Of a stretch of DNA of 64,000 nucleotides, positions 1-10,988 are shown piece by piece. A program made the position numbers and the translations under genes. Origin of the DNA: Miscanthus floridulus (lineage: Eukaryota; Streptophyta; Magnoliopsida; Poales; Poaceae); contig NC_089598.1 of assembly GCF_019320115.1 (NCBI RefSeq), positions 80,620,059 to 80,684,058 of the forward strand, in the 5' to 3' direction. Within the stretch, counting starts at the first letter, position 1. Each line of letters opens with the position of its first letter. Below the pieces are notes generated by a model that was given only the letters and a program-made list of their open reading frames with translations, made no database searches and was not told the origin of the DNA.

Positions 1-442
1 CGTCATGCAGATTGAGGTATACGCCTCCGGCTATCTTCGAGCCACCGCTCCCTTTCTTCCGTAGATAGAACAGATGGCGAAAGAGGTCGAAATGGGGCTG
101 GAAGCCACCATAGGCTTCACAAAGATGGATGAAGGTGGAGACAAGAAGAATCGTGTTGGGATGCAGATTGCAAATCCCAATCTCGTAATACAAACAGAGC
201 CCCTGAAGGAAAGGGTGCACTGGAACCCCAAAACCCCGCTTGAAGAAATCCTCGAAAACCACAATCTCACCTGGTTGTGGATCAGGGTAGCTTTCTCCTT
301 TCGGCGCGCGCCATCCCGCGAGTGCCTTGTTGTGGAGCACTCCCATGGTGACGAGGTCTTTGATGGTCTGCTCGTTGCTCCTTGACTTCCACCACTCCTT
401 TGCCATGACTCCGGCTTTCTTCTGGGCGTCTCTCTTCACCAT
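1..442 (-). CDS. Antisense ORF of Tat element A' (partial, exon 1)
   Basis: An open frame of 147 codons starts at the ATG at 442 and runs off the left edge without a stop. It is nearly the same protein as the first exon of the gene at 17846-25457, including the block FLQGLCLYYEIGICNLHPN followed by a conserved PHFDLFRHLF stretch. Known of the family: this region matches the plant 'putative gypsy type transposon' domain (Pfam Transposase_28, from memory), which sits between pol and the 3' LTR of Tat-lineage Gypsy elements and is read against them. Here it lies directly before a 3' LTR, as expected. Its biochemical function is unknown. The rest of the gene, and the pol of this element, lie left of the window. 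Confidence 0.75.
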   Translation of the reverse strand, partial: MVKRDAQKKAGVMAKEWWKSRSNEQTIKDLVTMGVLHNKALAGWRAPKGESYPDPQPGEIVVFEDFFKRGFGVPVHPFLQGLCLYYEIGICNLHPNTILLVSTFIHLCEAYGGFQPHFDLFRHLFYLRKKGSGGSKIAGGVYLNLHD

Positions 443-516
443 TAATCCGTCCTTGCTAAAGGGGTGGATGCGGTGGAGGGGTGATTGGTGATGATTTCGG
501 AGGTATAGGGTTCGGC

Positions 517-532
517 AAGAGGAAGAAGAAGG
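517..532 (+). other. Polypurine tract of element A'
   Basis: A purine run (AAGAGGAAGAAGAAGG) ends immediately before the TG that starts the 3' LTR. It is the expected primer site for plus-strand DNA synthesis. The same tract is seen in reverse next to the 3' LTR of element A. Confidence 0.7.
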
Positions 533-935
533 CTGCGGCGGCGAATGATAACGGGGATCGGTAAAAAGTAACTTACCAGTTCTATATTATAAATAACCAA
601 GAGCTCCATCGTTTCGTCCGCTCGAGATTCTTGGGAGACATGCGCACGCGCCGCAGATGGTTGTTTTCACAACCTCGAGATCTACACCAATAAACGCGCC
701 CCTTCGTTACCAGTGTACGCGCCTCTTCGTTGCTAGTGTGAGAGGGCCCACACTGACGCACCTCCTTACAGGTGCCAAGCGACTGTTTGCTAGACAGGGC
801 AAGAAGACAATATGACATGCTATACTCGTCTGCTTTTTTGACCAGACGTGTCAGATTGGACTTGATAGAATAAGGAGATAAATAAATACACCAAATAATA
901 GCACAAGCGGCGTTCATTTCTTCGCTGCATGTCTT

Positions 936-1110
936 GTGCTCAAGGATGGCCCAGACCACTGCCGTGCTCGGGAACTGCCCAGACCACTGCTGTGCTTGGG
1001 GACTGCTCTGACCACTAAGGTGCTCAGGGACTGCCCAGACCACTGCCATACTCGGGGATTGCTCCGACCACTAAGGTGCTCAGGGACTGTCCCGACCACT
1101 GCTCGGAGAT
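936..1110 (+). repeat. LTR minisatellite, about 28-bp units
   Basis: About six imperfect copies of a unit of the form CAGACCACTGCNGTGCTCGGGGACTG (read in pieces) lie in tandem. The inverted copy in element A (17150-17340) has about seven. Open frames through it are by-products of the repeat, not genes. Confidence 0.8.
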
Positions 1111-1883
1111 CATTCTCCTTAGCTACATGTGATTTGTACTCACATACACTTGAGAGACATTTATTTAGACCTTGCTACAAGGCTCATACTTCGCCTTCCA
1201 GCAAGCTCGGGGACTACATCAGTACGATGCACCTGCCGGTGCATCTCGTATCGCCTGTACGACGATTGTATTCTTAACTCCAGTGGAAACTCTTTTTAGA
1301 CCCTGGCACCACGTGCCTACGTCACATACTACCAGGCTCAGGGACTAAGTGGGCACACTTCACCTTGCGGTGAATGTGTTTGTTTTTCAACCCCTACGCC
1401 TCTGATGATCAAGGATGCTATGCTTCAAGATTCACTTACATTTTTTTTAGAAATACAAGTGGGCACACTTCACAGGATGGAAATCTTTTTCTTTTTTCTT
1501 AAGAGCACCATACATTCTTCGGACAACCTACTTCTTCGGCGACAACGGTGGTCAGAGATGTCAAGGACTCAAGCCTTACTTGTCGGAGAAGGTTAAAATG
1601 GCGTGTCGCAGCATAATACATGGTGCTCGGGGACTAGCTGTGGGGGTATTAACCCCTATACCCTTACGGCTAGGCTTGGGCTGGCCCAGATCTGAGGGTC
1701 TGGCCCATCGCAAGACGACGCGTGGCCCAGCCAACCTATTTGGAGCCCCGCGCAAGGAGTCAAGGTAGATTTGGCGATCAAGCAAGATCCTGGTCGGTTA
1801 GAATAGGAATCCTTATCCGGCCACATATGGCAATTGTAACTAGCTAGGATTAGTTTCTAGATCTATAACCCTGCCCTCCGGAC

Positions 1884-1890
1884 TATATAA
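1884..1890 (+). promoter_or_regulatory. LTR TATA box (element A')
   Basis: TATATAA in the context GGACTATATAAGGCG lies about 220 bp before the LTR end. The same box is kept in both LTRs of element A, at 16013-16019 and 33014-33020 on the opposite strand. It is the likely RNA polymerase II start for genomic RNA. Confidence 0.7.
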
Positions 1891-2109
1891 GGCGAGCAGG
1901 GGACCCCTCTAAAAAACATCTCTCATTGACATATAGCAATACAATCAGACGCATGACGTAGGTATTACGCCTTCTTGGCGGCCGAACTTGGATAAAACCT
2001 CATGTCTGTCTTGCATCACCGTCTTGTTTGTGGCTTGCGCATCTGTCTGCCGACAATCTACTACCTTGGGCATACCCCTAGGTAGACTGCCGACCATATT
2101 TCGTCGACA

Positions 2110-4290
2110 GGGGTTGATAAGAGCATATCTATCCGGTAGACATTCTCTACGCCTAACCCTTTCTCACGTTAAGACCTAGAAGCGAGGGTCATGGAAACAA
2201 ACGCTGAGTAAAACTGGTCGGACTGCAAGAAACCTATGCCCTAGTGGCTACGGTGTTTTTACTCACCAGCATGATCAAAGTTTTTTTTGTACCATGAGCT
2301 TTTTAGCCTTAACTACAGAAAGAGTCGGTACACGTTTAAGAGTATATCCACCTGGCAAATATTCTATGTGCCCGACCCTGTCTCATGTTGAGACCTAGAA
2401 GCAAGGGTTACGGAAACAAACGCTGAGTAAAATTGGTCAGACTACAAGAAACCTACGCCCCAACGGCTATGACATTTTTGCTCACCAGCGTGATCAGAGT
2501 TTGTTCACCTGCACCCCAAGCTTTACATCCTTAACGATGGAAAGGGTTGGAATGCATTACCCTTTTATATAAAAAGGGGAGAAGGGCTAAAAATCTATTT
2601 GGCCATAACGAAATTTAAGAGCTTGGCCACTTATTACAAGTTCACTGCTTAGCTTATCTGCCTAACTAGTTTCTTGGGGGGGATGATCTCATCCTCTATC
2701 TCCACAGGTAAGTCCTGTGCCAGCAGGTCACCCAAGTCGATTGGACGGCTCATGCCACTGCCGAGAGATGGGTAAGGAGTATTAGGATGCCCCATGTGGG
2801 TTATACAGACTCTGTCACAAACGACGAACCCGGATTCCACTAGAACATATCTGGTAAGAGCTCCCCAAACCCGTCACTCGAGCCATTAAGGTAAGTCCTA
2901 TGCTAGCAGGTCACCCAAGTCGATCAGACGGCCTGGGCCACTGCCGAGAGATGGGTAAGGAGAAGTAGGATGCCCCATGCGGGTTATACCAACTCAGTCA
3001 CGAATGATGAACCCAGATTCCACTCGAACATATCCAGTAAGAGCTCCCTGAACCCGTCACTCGAGCCATCGAGATAACTTTATCGACCCCCACTTTACTT
3101 TTCTAGTGCATGAGCATTCATTCATCCATTCTCATACATCCAAGCATCGCATATGCAATTATTGCATCACAACGCTCCACGTCGCGTCATGAAGTGGTAG
3201 TCGTCTCATTCAACATGAGCGACGACCGACCGAGGTTCGATGGCTGACCCGTGAAGGGCTCGAGGCCACCTCATGTCAAATAGAGGCAGGGGAGAAAACG
3301 CAGATGAGCCCTAGCGGCCTTCGCCCGACCCGCTTAGAAGCGGGCAGGGTCATCTCAACCTTCTTGTTCAATCCTAACCTCGAGCCATACCTATAGAATC
3401 TCCATTGAGGGGAAGCCAGCGGGCCACCTGAGTCAGGCTCTGGAATGACTCAGTCATCTACCGGGAGGCGGGTTAAGGAGCAGTGGTCTGCCACATGAGG
3501 GCTATGCCGACCCCATTACAAATTACGGACCTAGATTCCACTCGAACATACCCATTAGCGAGCTCACCGAGTGCAACACTTGAGCCATCGAGGCAAGTGA
3601 CGTTAGCTCAACCCCTCCAGTTGCGAAAACCACGGACGGGGTGATGATCACAAAGACGAGCCAACCCTCGACCGGACCCCCCGCTACATGCGGGGGCTCA
3701 AGGAAAGTTGGACTCGCAAGGAGACTGAATGCGCGGTCGCAGAACGATGGCTCGGATCCTAGGGAGGGGGTACAAACGAAAACTAAGAATAACATTTCTA
3801 AAACATAAAACACTTTCTCCTACCAGTTTCACTATCATTTTCTCGATCTTTAGTGAACCCGACCCTGACAATGGCAAAGGGTTGGGTCTCACTCGGGGGC
3901 TGATAAGGGTATATATATACCCTTTCTAAAATAGTCACCGTGCCTGACCCCTTTCTCATGTTAAAAACCTAGAGGCAAGGTTTGCGGAAACGAACGATTG
4001 AGTAAGGCTGGTCGGACTGTAAGAAACCTACGCCCCAACAGCTATGGCACTCTTGCTTACCAGCATAATAAGAGTTTCTCTCTTGCACCTTGAGCTCTAC
4101 AATCTTAACAACAGGAAGGCTCAGAGCGCTTTACCCCTTTTTACACATAAAAAGGGGAGAAAGAACAAATTTGTTCAACCGAAACGAAAGAACATACTTG
4201 TTCAAACGAAACAAAAGGGATGGAACTTGTTTGCTTATTACAAAAATGACCACCCGACCTATTTAACTAACTAGCCCCTCCAAGGGAGAA
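2110..4290 (+). repeat. Repeat-rich untranslated region of element B
   Basis: No credible gene is seen. It holds at least two repeat families. One has a unit of about 182 bp at 2706-2888 and 2889-3070, with a diverged third copy near 3420-3592. The other has a unit of about 180 bp at 2158-2337, 2379-2555 and 3948-4125. A segment at 3636-3760 recurs at 7535-7652. Tat-lineage elements are known to carry tandem repeats between pol and the 3' LTR, which agrees with the position here. Confidence 0.75.
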
Positions 4291-4299
4291 CTATGCCTT

Positions 4300-6793
4300 C
4301 TATCTAGTCCGCTAGGTCCTATGAAAGGGGAGCCACCGCTGTTTCCATCTCTAGCTCGTGGACTTCATAACTGGGCACGTAGCCATGGCTCATCATTTCT
4401 AGATCGATGTGGTCCCCATAATGAGAACAAGCAATCACAAAGGACTGATTGACCTTGGCGTGAAGGGCATTCCTCTTGAGCTAGCGCACTCGAGCCATGA
4501 TCTCGATGGCATGAGCCACAGATGAGCTGGTCCCCTCCGACTGCACCACCTCAAGGTCATCGTAGACCACTCTAATGGTGGTGCTCAGGATACTAAGCTT
4601 GTCACCTCGGCAAGATCCACACCAGCCCAATAGAAATGCTCTTGGCCTCTAGCTTTCAGGTCATCTCCATTTTGAGCTCGGCCAGGACAGAGCCGACCTT
4701 CTGCTATGCATCGTCGCACTCTTGGCAGGCCTGGTCGCGCTCTTGGAAAGCTTGGCCATGCTCCTCGCAAGCTACGCTGTGTTTTGAGTAGAGCCTCTCT
4801 GTGGTTTGGATCTGCTCATTCCGCTCCTTACGCAGCTGAGTAACCACCGTGACATCTAGGCTCGCCCTTTTCTCTAGGACCATGAGCTTCTTCTCAGCCC
4901 GCAGCTTCAGATCCCTTTCTTTCTCAACCTCGTCCAGAAGGTCAAGGATCCATTAGTGGGTTTTAGCGTCCTTCTAGAGCAACTCATCTAGCTCCTTCCT
5001 GACCTTGGTGGTTTCTTTGTCATCCTTCCACGACCTCACCGATAGGGCCTCAAATGCCTTCTCGGCCTCGTCAGCATCCCAAAGGGCCTCGACCACCCAC
5101 AACCAAAGATTGGCCACCTCCTCGGTGAGGGGAGTCAGCTCGACCACCCTCTGCTTGGTAGCAATGAGCTGAGCTGTCACCTCCCCATGTAGCTATGCCT
5201 CCTCGACGAGGTAGTCCTAGGCTTCCTTCTATTGATGAAGGAACAGAGATTTCCCCTAGCTACGAGCTATAAGGGACTGCAGGGAGACAATGGTCAGGAT
5301 ACAAAAAGTATATAAAGGAAGAAAAGGGCAAGATGTAGGACCAAGCAATACTCGGCCGGAGTTAACAATAACATCGCGCAATGCGCCCGTGGCGTGGTCC
5401 AGGGCCTCAAGCACAGACGCGATCCCTACGTCGAGGCTCTCCCACTCCATGCTCTTTATAGCATCTTCAAGGGTAAAAAGTGTCAATGCCGAATCCTATG
5501 GATCCATCCACTAGAGCAGGGGCTCGCCCCATGTGGGCGAACCGCTGCCCACCGACGTCAGGGTCAAGGACGACTCCCCATTGACCCCAAGCACCACCAA
5601 CCCCTCTCGCCATGATGCCCCCACCGGGAAGCCCCCTCCGATGATGGAAGGGGTCATTCCCGTGCATGTAGCTTCCGCTGCTCTATCTCTTCTTGTCCTC
5701 CTTTGCCTTCCTCAGCTGCTCGCCCTCGGCGTGATTCGCTAGGCTGAATCCCTCGGTAGCGGCACCAGGTGATCTGTGAGGATAAGGTCCCTCGGCTGGT
5801 CCTACCCCCCTCAAAGTTAGTCTCATAGGGTCAAGAAATCAGTTGAAGAGAAGGCAAGAGAAAGGGAAACTTACAAAGACAACGTAGCCTGGCTCCGACC
5901 GCATCGAAGGATGCCCCCGACAACGGGTAGATGAAGTCGAGGGTGGCACCTGCGTCATCCCACAAAGGCTCCATCACCTCCTTAATGTGTTGTGTGATCT
6001 TGGAGTTGGGGAGCATTCGCTCGGTGAGCGTCGTTCCATCGAACGACGCCTCAGGCACCATCGCGTATAACGGGAGCACGTGCGTCATCAACGGCGCCAC
6101 CCTCCTCGCGTGGTAAGCCCCGATGACGCCCGACCCTTTCAGGCCATTCTCCTTCAGGATGTGGATGGCGGTGATGTGGTCTTGGATCTTCTTCTTATCC
6201 TTCTCTGGGATGCCCCACTTCCTCCACTGCTCCGGGGCCTCTTCAATCAGGCACCTAGTGAACTCTGGTAGAGGGGCGGTGGTGTCATTCTTGAGGTAGA
6301 ACCACTATGAGTGCCGCCCCTTGTTAGACGTCGAGAGCCACATGGACGGGTACTCGCTGACCCAATTGTTCCAAAGTAGGATGCCGGCGCACCCCATCGG
6401 CATGTGCAGCTCCTGCCTGCCGCCCTTCTCCCTCTTCTTCTAGAGGTTGACGGTGAAGAAATACCTCCACAAGTCAAAGTGGGGGCTGATCCCCAGGAAT
6501 CCTTCACACAGCGCGACAAATGCCGCCATGTGCTAGACCCTGTTGGGATTGAGATGCTGCAGCTCAATCTTGTAGAAGTGCAGCAGCCCCTAGAGGAATT
6601 TGTGGGTGGGGGTCGTGAGCCCACACTCGTGGAAGTGGGCGAATGACACCACGTAGTCGTTGGGCGGTGATGACAAATCCTTATTGCTAGGCAGCAACCA
6701 CTGCTCGACCGAGGTCCATGCGTGGAGAAGACCACGATGGACAAGGCCCTCCATGCACTAGAAGGTGATGTCGGAATGGCACCATGGATCCAT
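4300..6793 (-). pseudogene. Antisense gene of element B (Transposase_28-like), decayed
   Basis: The first exon runs from an ATG at 6793 to a splice donor near 5875 (GTAAGT on the minus strand). It encodes a domain aligned with that of element A: YVVSFAHFHECGLTTPTHKFL, then a stop, then GLLHFYKIELQHLNPN and HFDLWRYFFTVNL. Later exons (about 5800-4300) encode glutamate/lysine-rich coiled-coil stretches, for example at 4974-5180 and 4700-4900, and a tail with VIACSHYGDHIDLEMM. Exon 1 has four in-frame TAG codons (6760-6758, 6592-6590, 6535-6533, 6442-6440), each where glutamine is expected by comparison with element A or the family. More TAGs lie in the coiled coil. Exon borders after the first are estimates. 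Confidence 0.65.
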
Positions 6794-7847
6794 TGGAGGT
6801 GGGGGCGAATGGATGCAAGCTCAACGGTGGCGGAGATGTGGAGGCAGGAAACCTAAGCATTGGCGGCAGTGGCATGGCTACGGAGGCAAGGATGCAGGCG
6901 TACGTATGAAACATGGAGGGCTAACCATTTGGTTTTATAGGGGCGACGGGTGCAAGGAAACCAACCACCCGCCTAGATCTCCGCGCCTGCCATGACCTGT
7001 CACCATGTCTCATCACAGGGCGTGCACACACAACCTATGGCGTCCCCTCAAAAAACATGCCGGACATTTTGCCTCCCCGAATGGGCCAAGACCCATCATA
7101 GATAAGAGGGATATGGAGCTGAAAACGCTCCTATGGCCCATCGAAGGTTGGCCCACCGATGGGGTCGACAACCGCTCCGAGCACATTTAGAGTGAGGGGT
7201 AGAAAGGGATGGGCCTGCTAGCGGCCAGTACCTGGGCGCACGAGCACCATGGGCATCCCGGCCCACGTTCGAGTGTTGGCCAAATATGATCCATGGTTTT
7301 TCCTCAAAGAAAGGCAGAGAGCCCTCAGGACTAGTCGAACGGACCCAAGAACTATATGGATTGACTACTAAGAATCTAGAGTCAGTCACCAGCTAACCCA
7401 AGCCAAACCCCCATGAACGAGATGCTGGGCCCCACTCGGACTGGCCCGTTAACAGCTCACCGAGCACCATGATTCAGTAATAGAGAAAAATCATGGCATG
7501 ACCCAGCCCCTCCGTTTTTATTGAAAAAATGCTTGAGGGAAGACGATCACAAAGACGAGCCAACCCTCGACCGAAAACCTGCTATGGGCAGGGGCTCGAG
7601 GAAAGTTGGACTCACAAGGAGACTGAACGCCCGGTCGTAGAACGACAGACCCCCATAGGGGTCGGAATCAGGAAAGACCTTTTCCGACCCACCAAATCTC
7701 ATGACTATACCCCCGAGGGGTCTGATCACGATGAAAGGGAATCACTGCCCTACCAGGACACGACGTGGGCTACAAAAAGAAGGCAAAGGCCCTTAGAGTC
7801 CTACCATTCGGAAAAGCCTCCAAAGGAGTATTCTACTCCTCCACTTG
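6794..7847. other. Spacer between the antisense gene start and the 3' LTR of B
   Basis: No gene seen. This should hold the promoter of the antisense gene and the element's 3' UTR. The stretch at 7535-7652 repeats 3636-3760. Frames reported across it (for example 7529-7927) run into the LTR and have no family match I recognise. Confidence 0.5.
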
Positions 7848-7859
7848 TTTGGGGGCTAC
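7848..7859 (+). other. Polypurine tract of element B
   Basis: TTTGGGGGCTAC lies directly before TGTCGGG. This tract-plus-LTR junction is typical of cereal Gypsy elements and fixes the LTR start at 7860. Confidence 0.75.
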
Positions 7860-8401
7860 TGTCGGGTATCGATATTAGGGATACCCAAAGCAAGGAGGTT
7901 AGCACACACGCAGACTTCCTCGGATGAAGCAAGACATATTAAAAGGTCTTGTCAGACCCCAAGGTCGTGGGGTCTCATCCAAGGCTGTGGGCTCCACCTT
8001 ACTCGACCCTGACCCCTTGGGCACGGGCTCCGCCTCGCCCGACCCCCAGGATGTGATTTCTGCCTCGCCTAACCCCATGGGTGCGGGCTTCGTCTCTCCC
8101 AACCCCAAGGCCGTGGGGGTCTCACCCAAGGCCATAGGCCCCATCTCGTCTGACCCCTTGGGTGCGGGCTCTGTCTCACCCGACCCTAAGGCCACGGGGG
8201 TCTCACCCAAAGCCATGGACTCTTCCTCGCCCAACCCCTTATGTGTGTGCTCTGTCTCGCCCGACCCCAAGGGTGTGGTTTCTGTCTTGTTCGACGGGGA
8301 CCCATACCGCCACCAACCACTCCAGGTCCAAGCGTGTGGGCCTAGGTCAAAACTCTGACATTAGGGAAGAGACTAGCACGCCTCGATGTAACCCGTGGCC
8401 A
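7860..8401 (+). repeat. 3' LTR of element B with coding-like minisatellite
   Basis: It starts TGTCGGGTATCGATA. From about 7930 to 8290 it is a degenerate tandem array built on CTCGCCCGACCCC-type units. The array gives a spurious open frame (7924-8358) of repeated S-P-D-P motifs. A possible LTR end ...CTGACA at 8360 would make a short LTR of about 500 bp. Alternatively the LTR continues beyond the solo LTR inserted at 8402. I see no TATA box, so truncation is likely. Confidence 0.55.
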
Positions 8402-9831
8402 TGACAGGTCATACCTGAGGATTCACGTCAAGAACAGTGTCGAGCGTGTTGGTGTTGTTCTGCCTAACCCTCGTACGCGCTCGGATGTAGCACTTTACCT
8501 GAGAGTATTCTAGGTATCGTTATTTATATTTTTACCATAGGGAAGGTCTAGCATGGACATGTATTGATAACTTATACTATTGAAGGAGAAATAAACTATA
8601 ACCAATGTTCTACTCATAACAGGAGTAAGTCATAGGATAAGATATATATGATAAGTATTGATCAATAATAATGATAAATCACTCAGAGTACTCCTTTCTA
8701 TGGCATTAGCATGGTCAGGTAGAATGTTAGAGGAATAATTCCTAAGTTATTATTAATTACAAGTCAAAGCATACATTGATTAGTGCAATTATACTTAGTA
8801 GTCATTGCTAAGATCATACTCATATCTACACATAAGAGATATTACTAAGGAACATTGAGAACAGAGCTTGCTCTTCCTTCGTAACCAGACCCTACGTGCG
8901 CCTATATTCGGGAAGTGAACTACAAAGGACTCAACGAGAGTGTCACATCCATGATCTACCACATGACCCAGAATATAGGGTGTATCCGTAGGTAAACAAT
9001 GTATAAGCACCACGCTTACATAATGATGACCACTCACCCCATGCGCAGCGGAGTGAGTGCTATACGAACTTATGCATGGATATAATGATAAACTAGCTAT
9101 ACTAAGCATATAACCAAAGTAGACGATGAACATTATAACAAAGAACATGAATAAGATGAATACTAATATGATCATAACAATTGTAACTAGCATATGAAAG
9201 TAATGGAGATACAAAAGAGAGAGGGTACAAAGATTATACTGAACCACGCTCTTGACAAGATTGGAAATCCAAGCAAAGCCTGCTTGCCTCCCTTTAGACC
9301 TAGTCTAACTAGCTATGCCCTAGAATATGGTGGAGCTCTGAGGATGATTAGGGTTTCTGTCTTCTCAAATGACTAATGCCTTCAGGGGGCAGGGGCTGAT
9401 ATATAAAGGCCGGAGCGTCCAACGTGAGCCCTTGGATCAAACTGACTTAAAGGACGGCGTAGATGCAACCTAGGAGGCGATGGAGAGCCAACATTGCAAC
9501 AAGGGACTTATAGGTGGGCCCTAGGGGCCGGGCGGCTTATAGGTGGGGCCGGCCGGCCCCACCTGGTGGTGTCTCACCCTCCACTTCGGTGTGGAGTCCA
9601 CCCGAGTCTTCTAGAGTCTTCTGGTGTCTGTTTCACTGTGGATAAGCGCAATTAAATCTGACATGTAGGTCCACCTTGATGGTTTTCTGAATAAACCCTG
9701 CAGAAAATACAGATTCACCAAAACTCATGGAATTTGTTAGTTTAAACCCCTAAACCTTCATTGGTGATTATATTTATGCTCTTATACTTGTTATATTGAT
9801 GGTTTATAATGGTTGTTAACTACCGTCAACA
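8402..9831 (-). mobile_element. Solo LTR, Athila-like, 1.43 kb
   Basis: Read on the minus strand it begins TGTTGACGG, like the Athila LTR at 38869-40256, and ends CCTGTCA. GCCA(T) stands on both sides (8398-8402 and 9832-9836), giving a 4-5 bp target-site duplication; the T is shared with the LTR end. No internal region is present, so recombination between the two LTRs of a full element is the simplest origin. It carries the 'tttacc...gagtattctaggtatcg' block also seen in the LTR of element C. No gene is seen inside. Confidence 0.7.
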
Positions 9832-10988
9832 GCCATCCCTCAGGACCTATATCAGTCCTGCCTTTTGCCCTGCTGGCAGGGACATCTCTACGGCTTGTTC
9901 AACCCATAGCCTGAAATTGGAGAAACAAACTTAAGCGGCAAGCATATAAAAATTGCATTGCTATCCACACAGCAAAGAATTGAATTACACTGCTACCTAA
10001 ACCAACCCCCTCCCATCCCAACATGACAAGATAGAATAAGCACCTCAATTGCAAGGGGTACTTGCTCTTCTAAATCTATATCTGTATCACCATATCCCTG
10101 AACACGCTCCCCAACTTTAGGGAGATATTCTAGATGTCAACATGTAGATCACAAAGGCATTTATTGAGTTAACCTTATACCGAATGTCAACAAAATAGAG
10201 CAGGAGCGTGCAAATTAGGCGCCTAAACTATAGTTTATACGGAAGCCATTACTTGAATAAAGCACATGTAAACTCTTATATGGAAGCTATTATACTCGAA
10301 TAAAGCACATGTGAACTACATCTCAACTAAGAAACATGTAACCCCGTCACTATATATCTACATGTCCTAGGTTCAACCACTAGAGTACAACACGCATCAT
10401 AAAAGGAATTTGGGTACCTCTTCCTATTCCTGGCTACGCTGCGTCATCTACACTGCCCTCTTGTCATCCTGGTCACGGAAGTGGTATAGCCAGTGTCGAC
10501 GAAGGGGTAGCAGATCTGGTGTGGCGGTCATCAATGATGATGCTAGGGCTCGGTCATGATAGGTGCCGACGTAGGGGGTCTGAACCCGGCATGTACCGCC
10601 ACTGATGGCGATCCTTCCACCATCAGCGGACCTACTATCGATGAAGGGGATCAGATCCAGCACCGTCTCCTGCTAGGGTTCAAAAAGGTATGAGAGAGAG
10701 TGTGGCTGGAGAGTGGAGAGGGAGTCAAGCTACTGTGCTGATGCGCCTAGCTAGGGTTCAGACCGGGGTGGCAGAGGGGGCTAGGCTTTGGAGCGGGATG
10801 AGAGATGGTGCGGCTGGTCCGGCTGGAGAATGGAGATGGAGGCAAAGATGACGACTCCTTGCGCTTTTATGTGGCCATCACAATACCGCAAATACCCTTG
10901 TCTAAAATCGTTGGCATGGTAAACCAATTTTTCGCGAGGAGGGCAAAAGAGAGAGAGATCTAATTTCCAGTTCATGTTGGTGGCACTA
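9832..10988. other. Unassigned low-copy-looking segment (left part)
   Basis: No long credible gene and no LTR hallmarks. A more GC-rich stretch at 10440-10800 could be an old exon or promoter remnant; a minus-strand frame of 71 codons at 10448-10663 has no family I recognise. This segment was contiguous with 15034-15793 before the 4-kb solo LTR inserted. It may be the only non-LTR-element DNA in this half of the window. Confidence 0.35.

Larger units (their letters stand above)
534..2109 (+). repeat. 3' LTR of Tat element A'
   Basis: The LTR is about 1576 bp, begins TGCGGCGG and ends CGTCGACA. It is the inverted counterpart of the LTR at 15794-17753 (about 1960 bp). The length difference comes from a duplicated segment of about 357 bp in that copy. 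It contains a 28-bp minisatellite, the palindrome GATGCACC/GGTGCATC near 1227, a TATA box and a conserved terminal block ending at 2109. The flank at 2110 belongs to element B. The target-site duplication cannot be checked because the other end is outside the window. Confidence 0.85.
2110..8401 (+). mobile_element. Tat-lineage Gypsy element B, 3' portion only
   Basis: Orientation is set by the polypurine tract at 7848-7859 followed by an LTR start TGTCGGG, and by an antisense gene on the minus strand just upstream. No gag or pol is present; that half was replaced or lies beyond the A' insertion. Order: tandem-repeat UTR (2110-4290), antisense gene (4300-6793), upstream spacer (6794-7847), polypurine tract, 3' LTR cut by a solo LTR at 8402. 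The layout resembles cereal Cinful/Xilon/RIRE2-type elements (inference). Confidence 0.65.

Noticed and set aside
582..1277. Open frames of 60-155 codons across the A' LTR
   Set aside because: They run through the 28-bp minisatellite, on both strands, and differ between LTR copies.
7924..8358. 144-codon frame with S-P-D-P repeats
   Set aside because: Product of the LTR minisatellite after the polypurine tract; no start context or family support.
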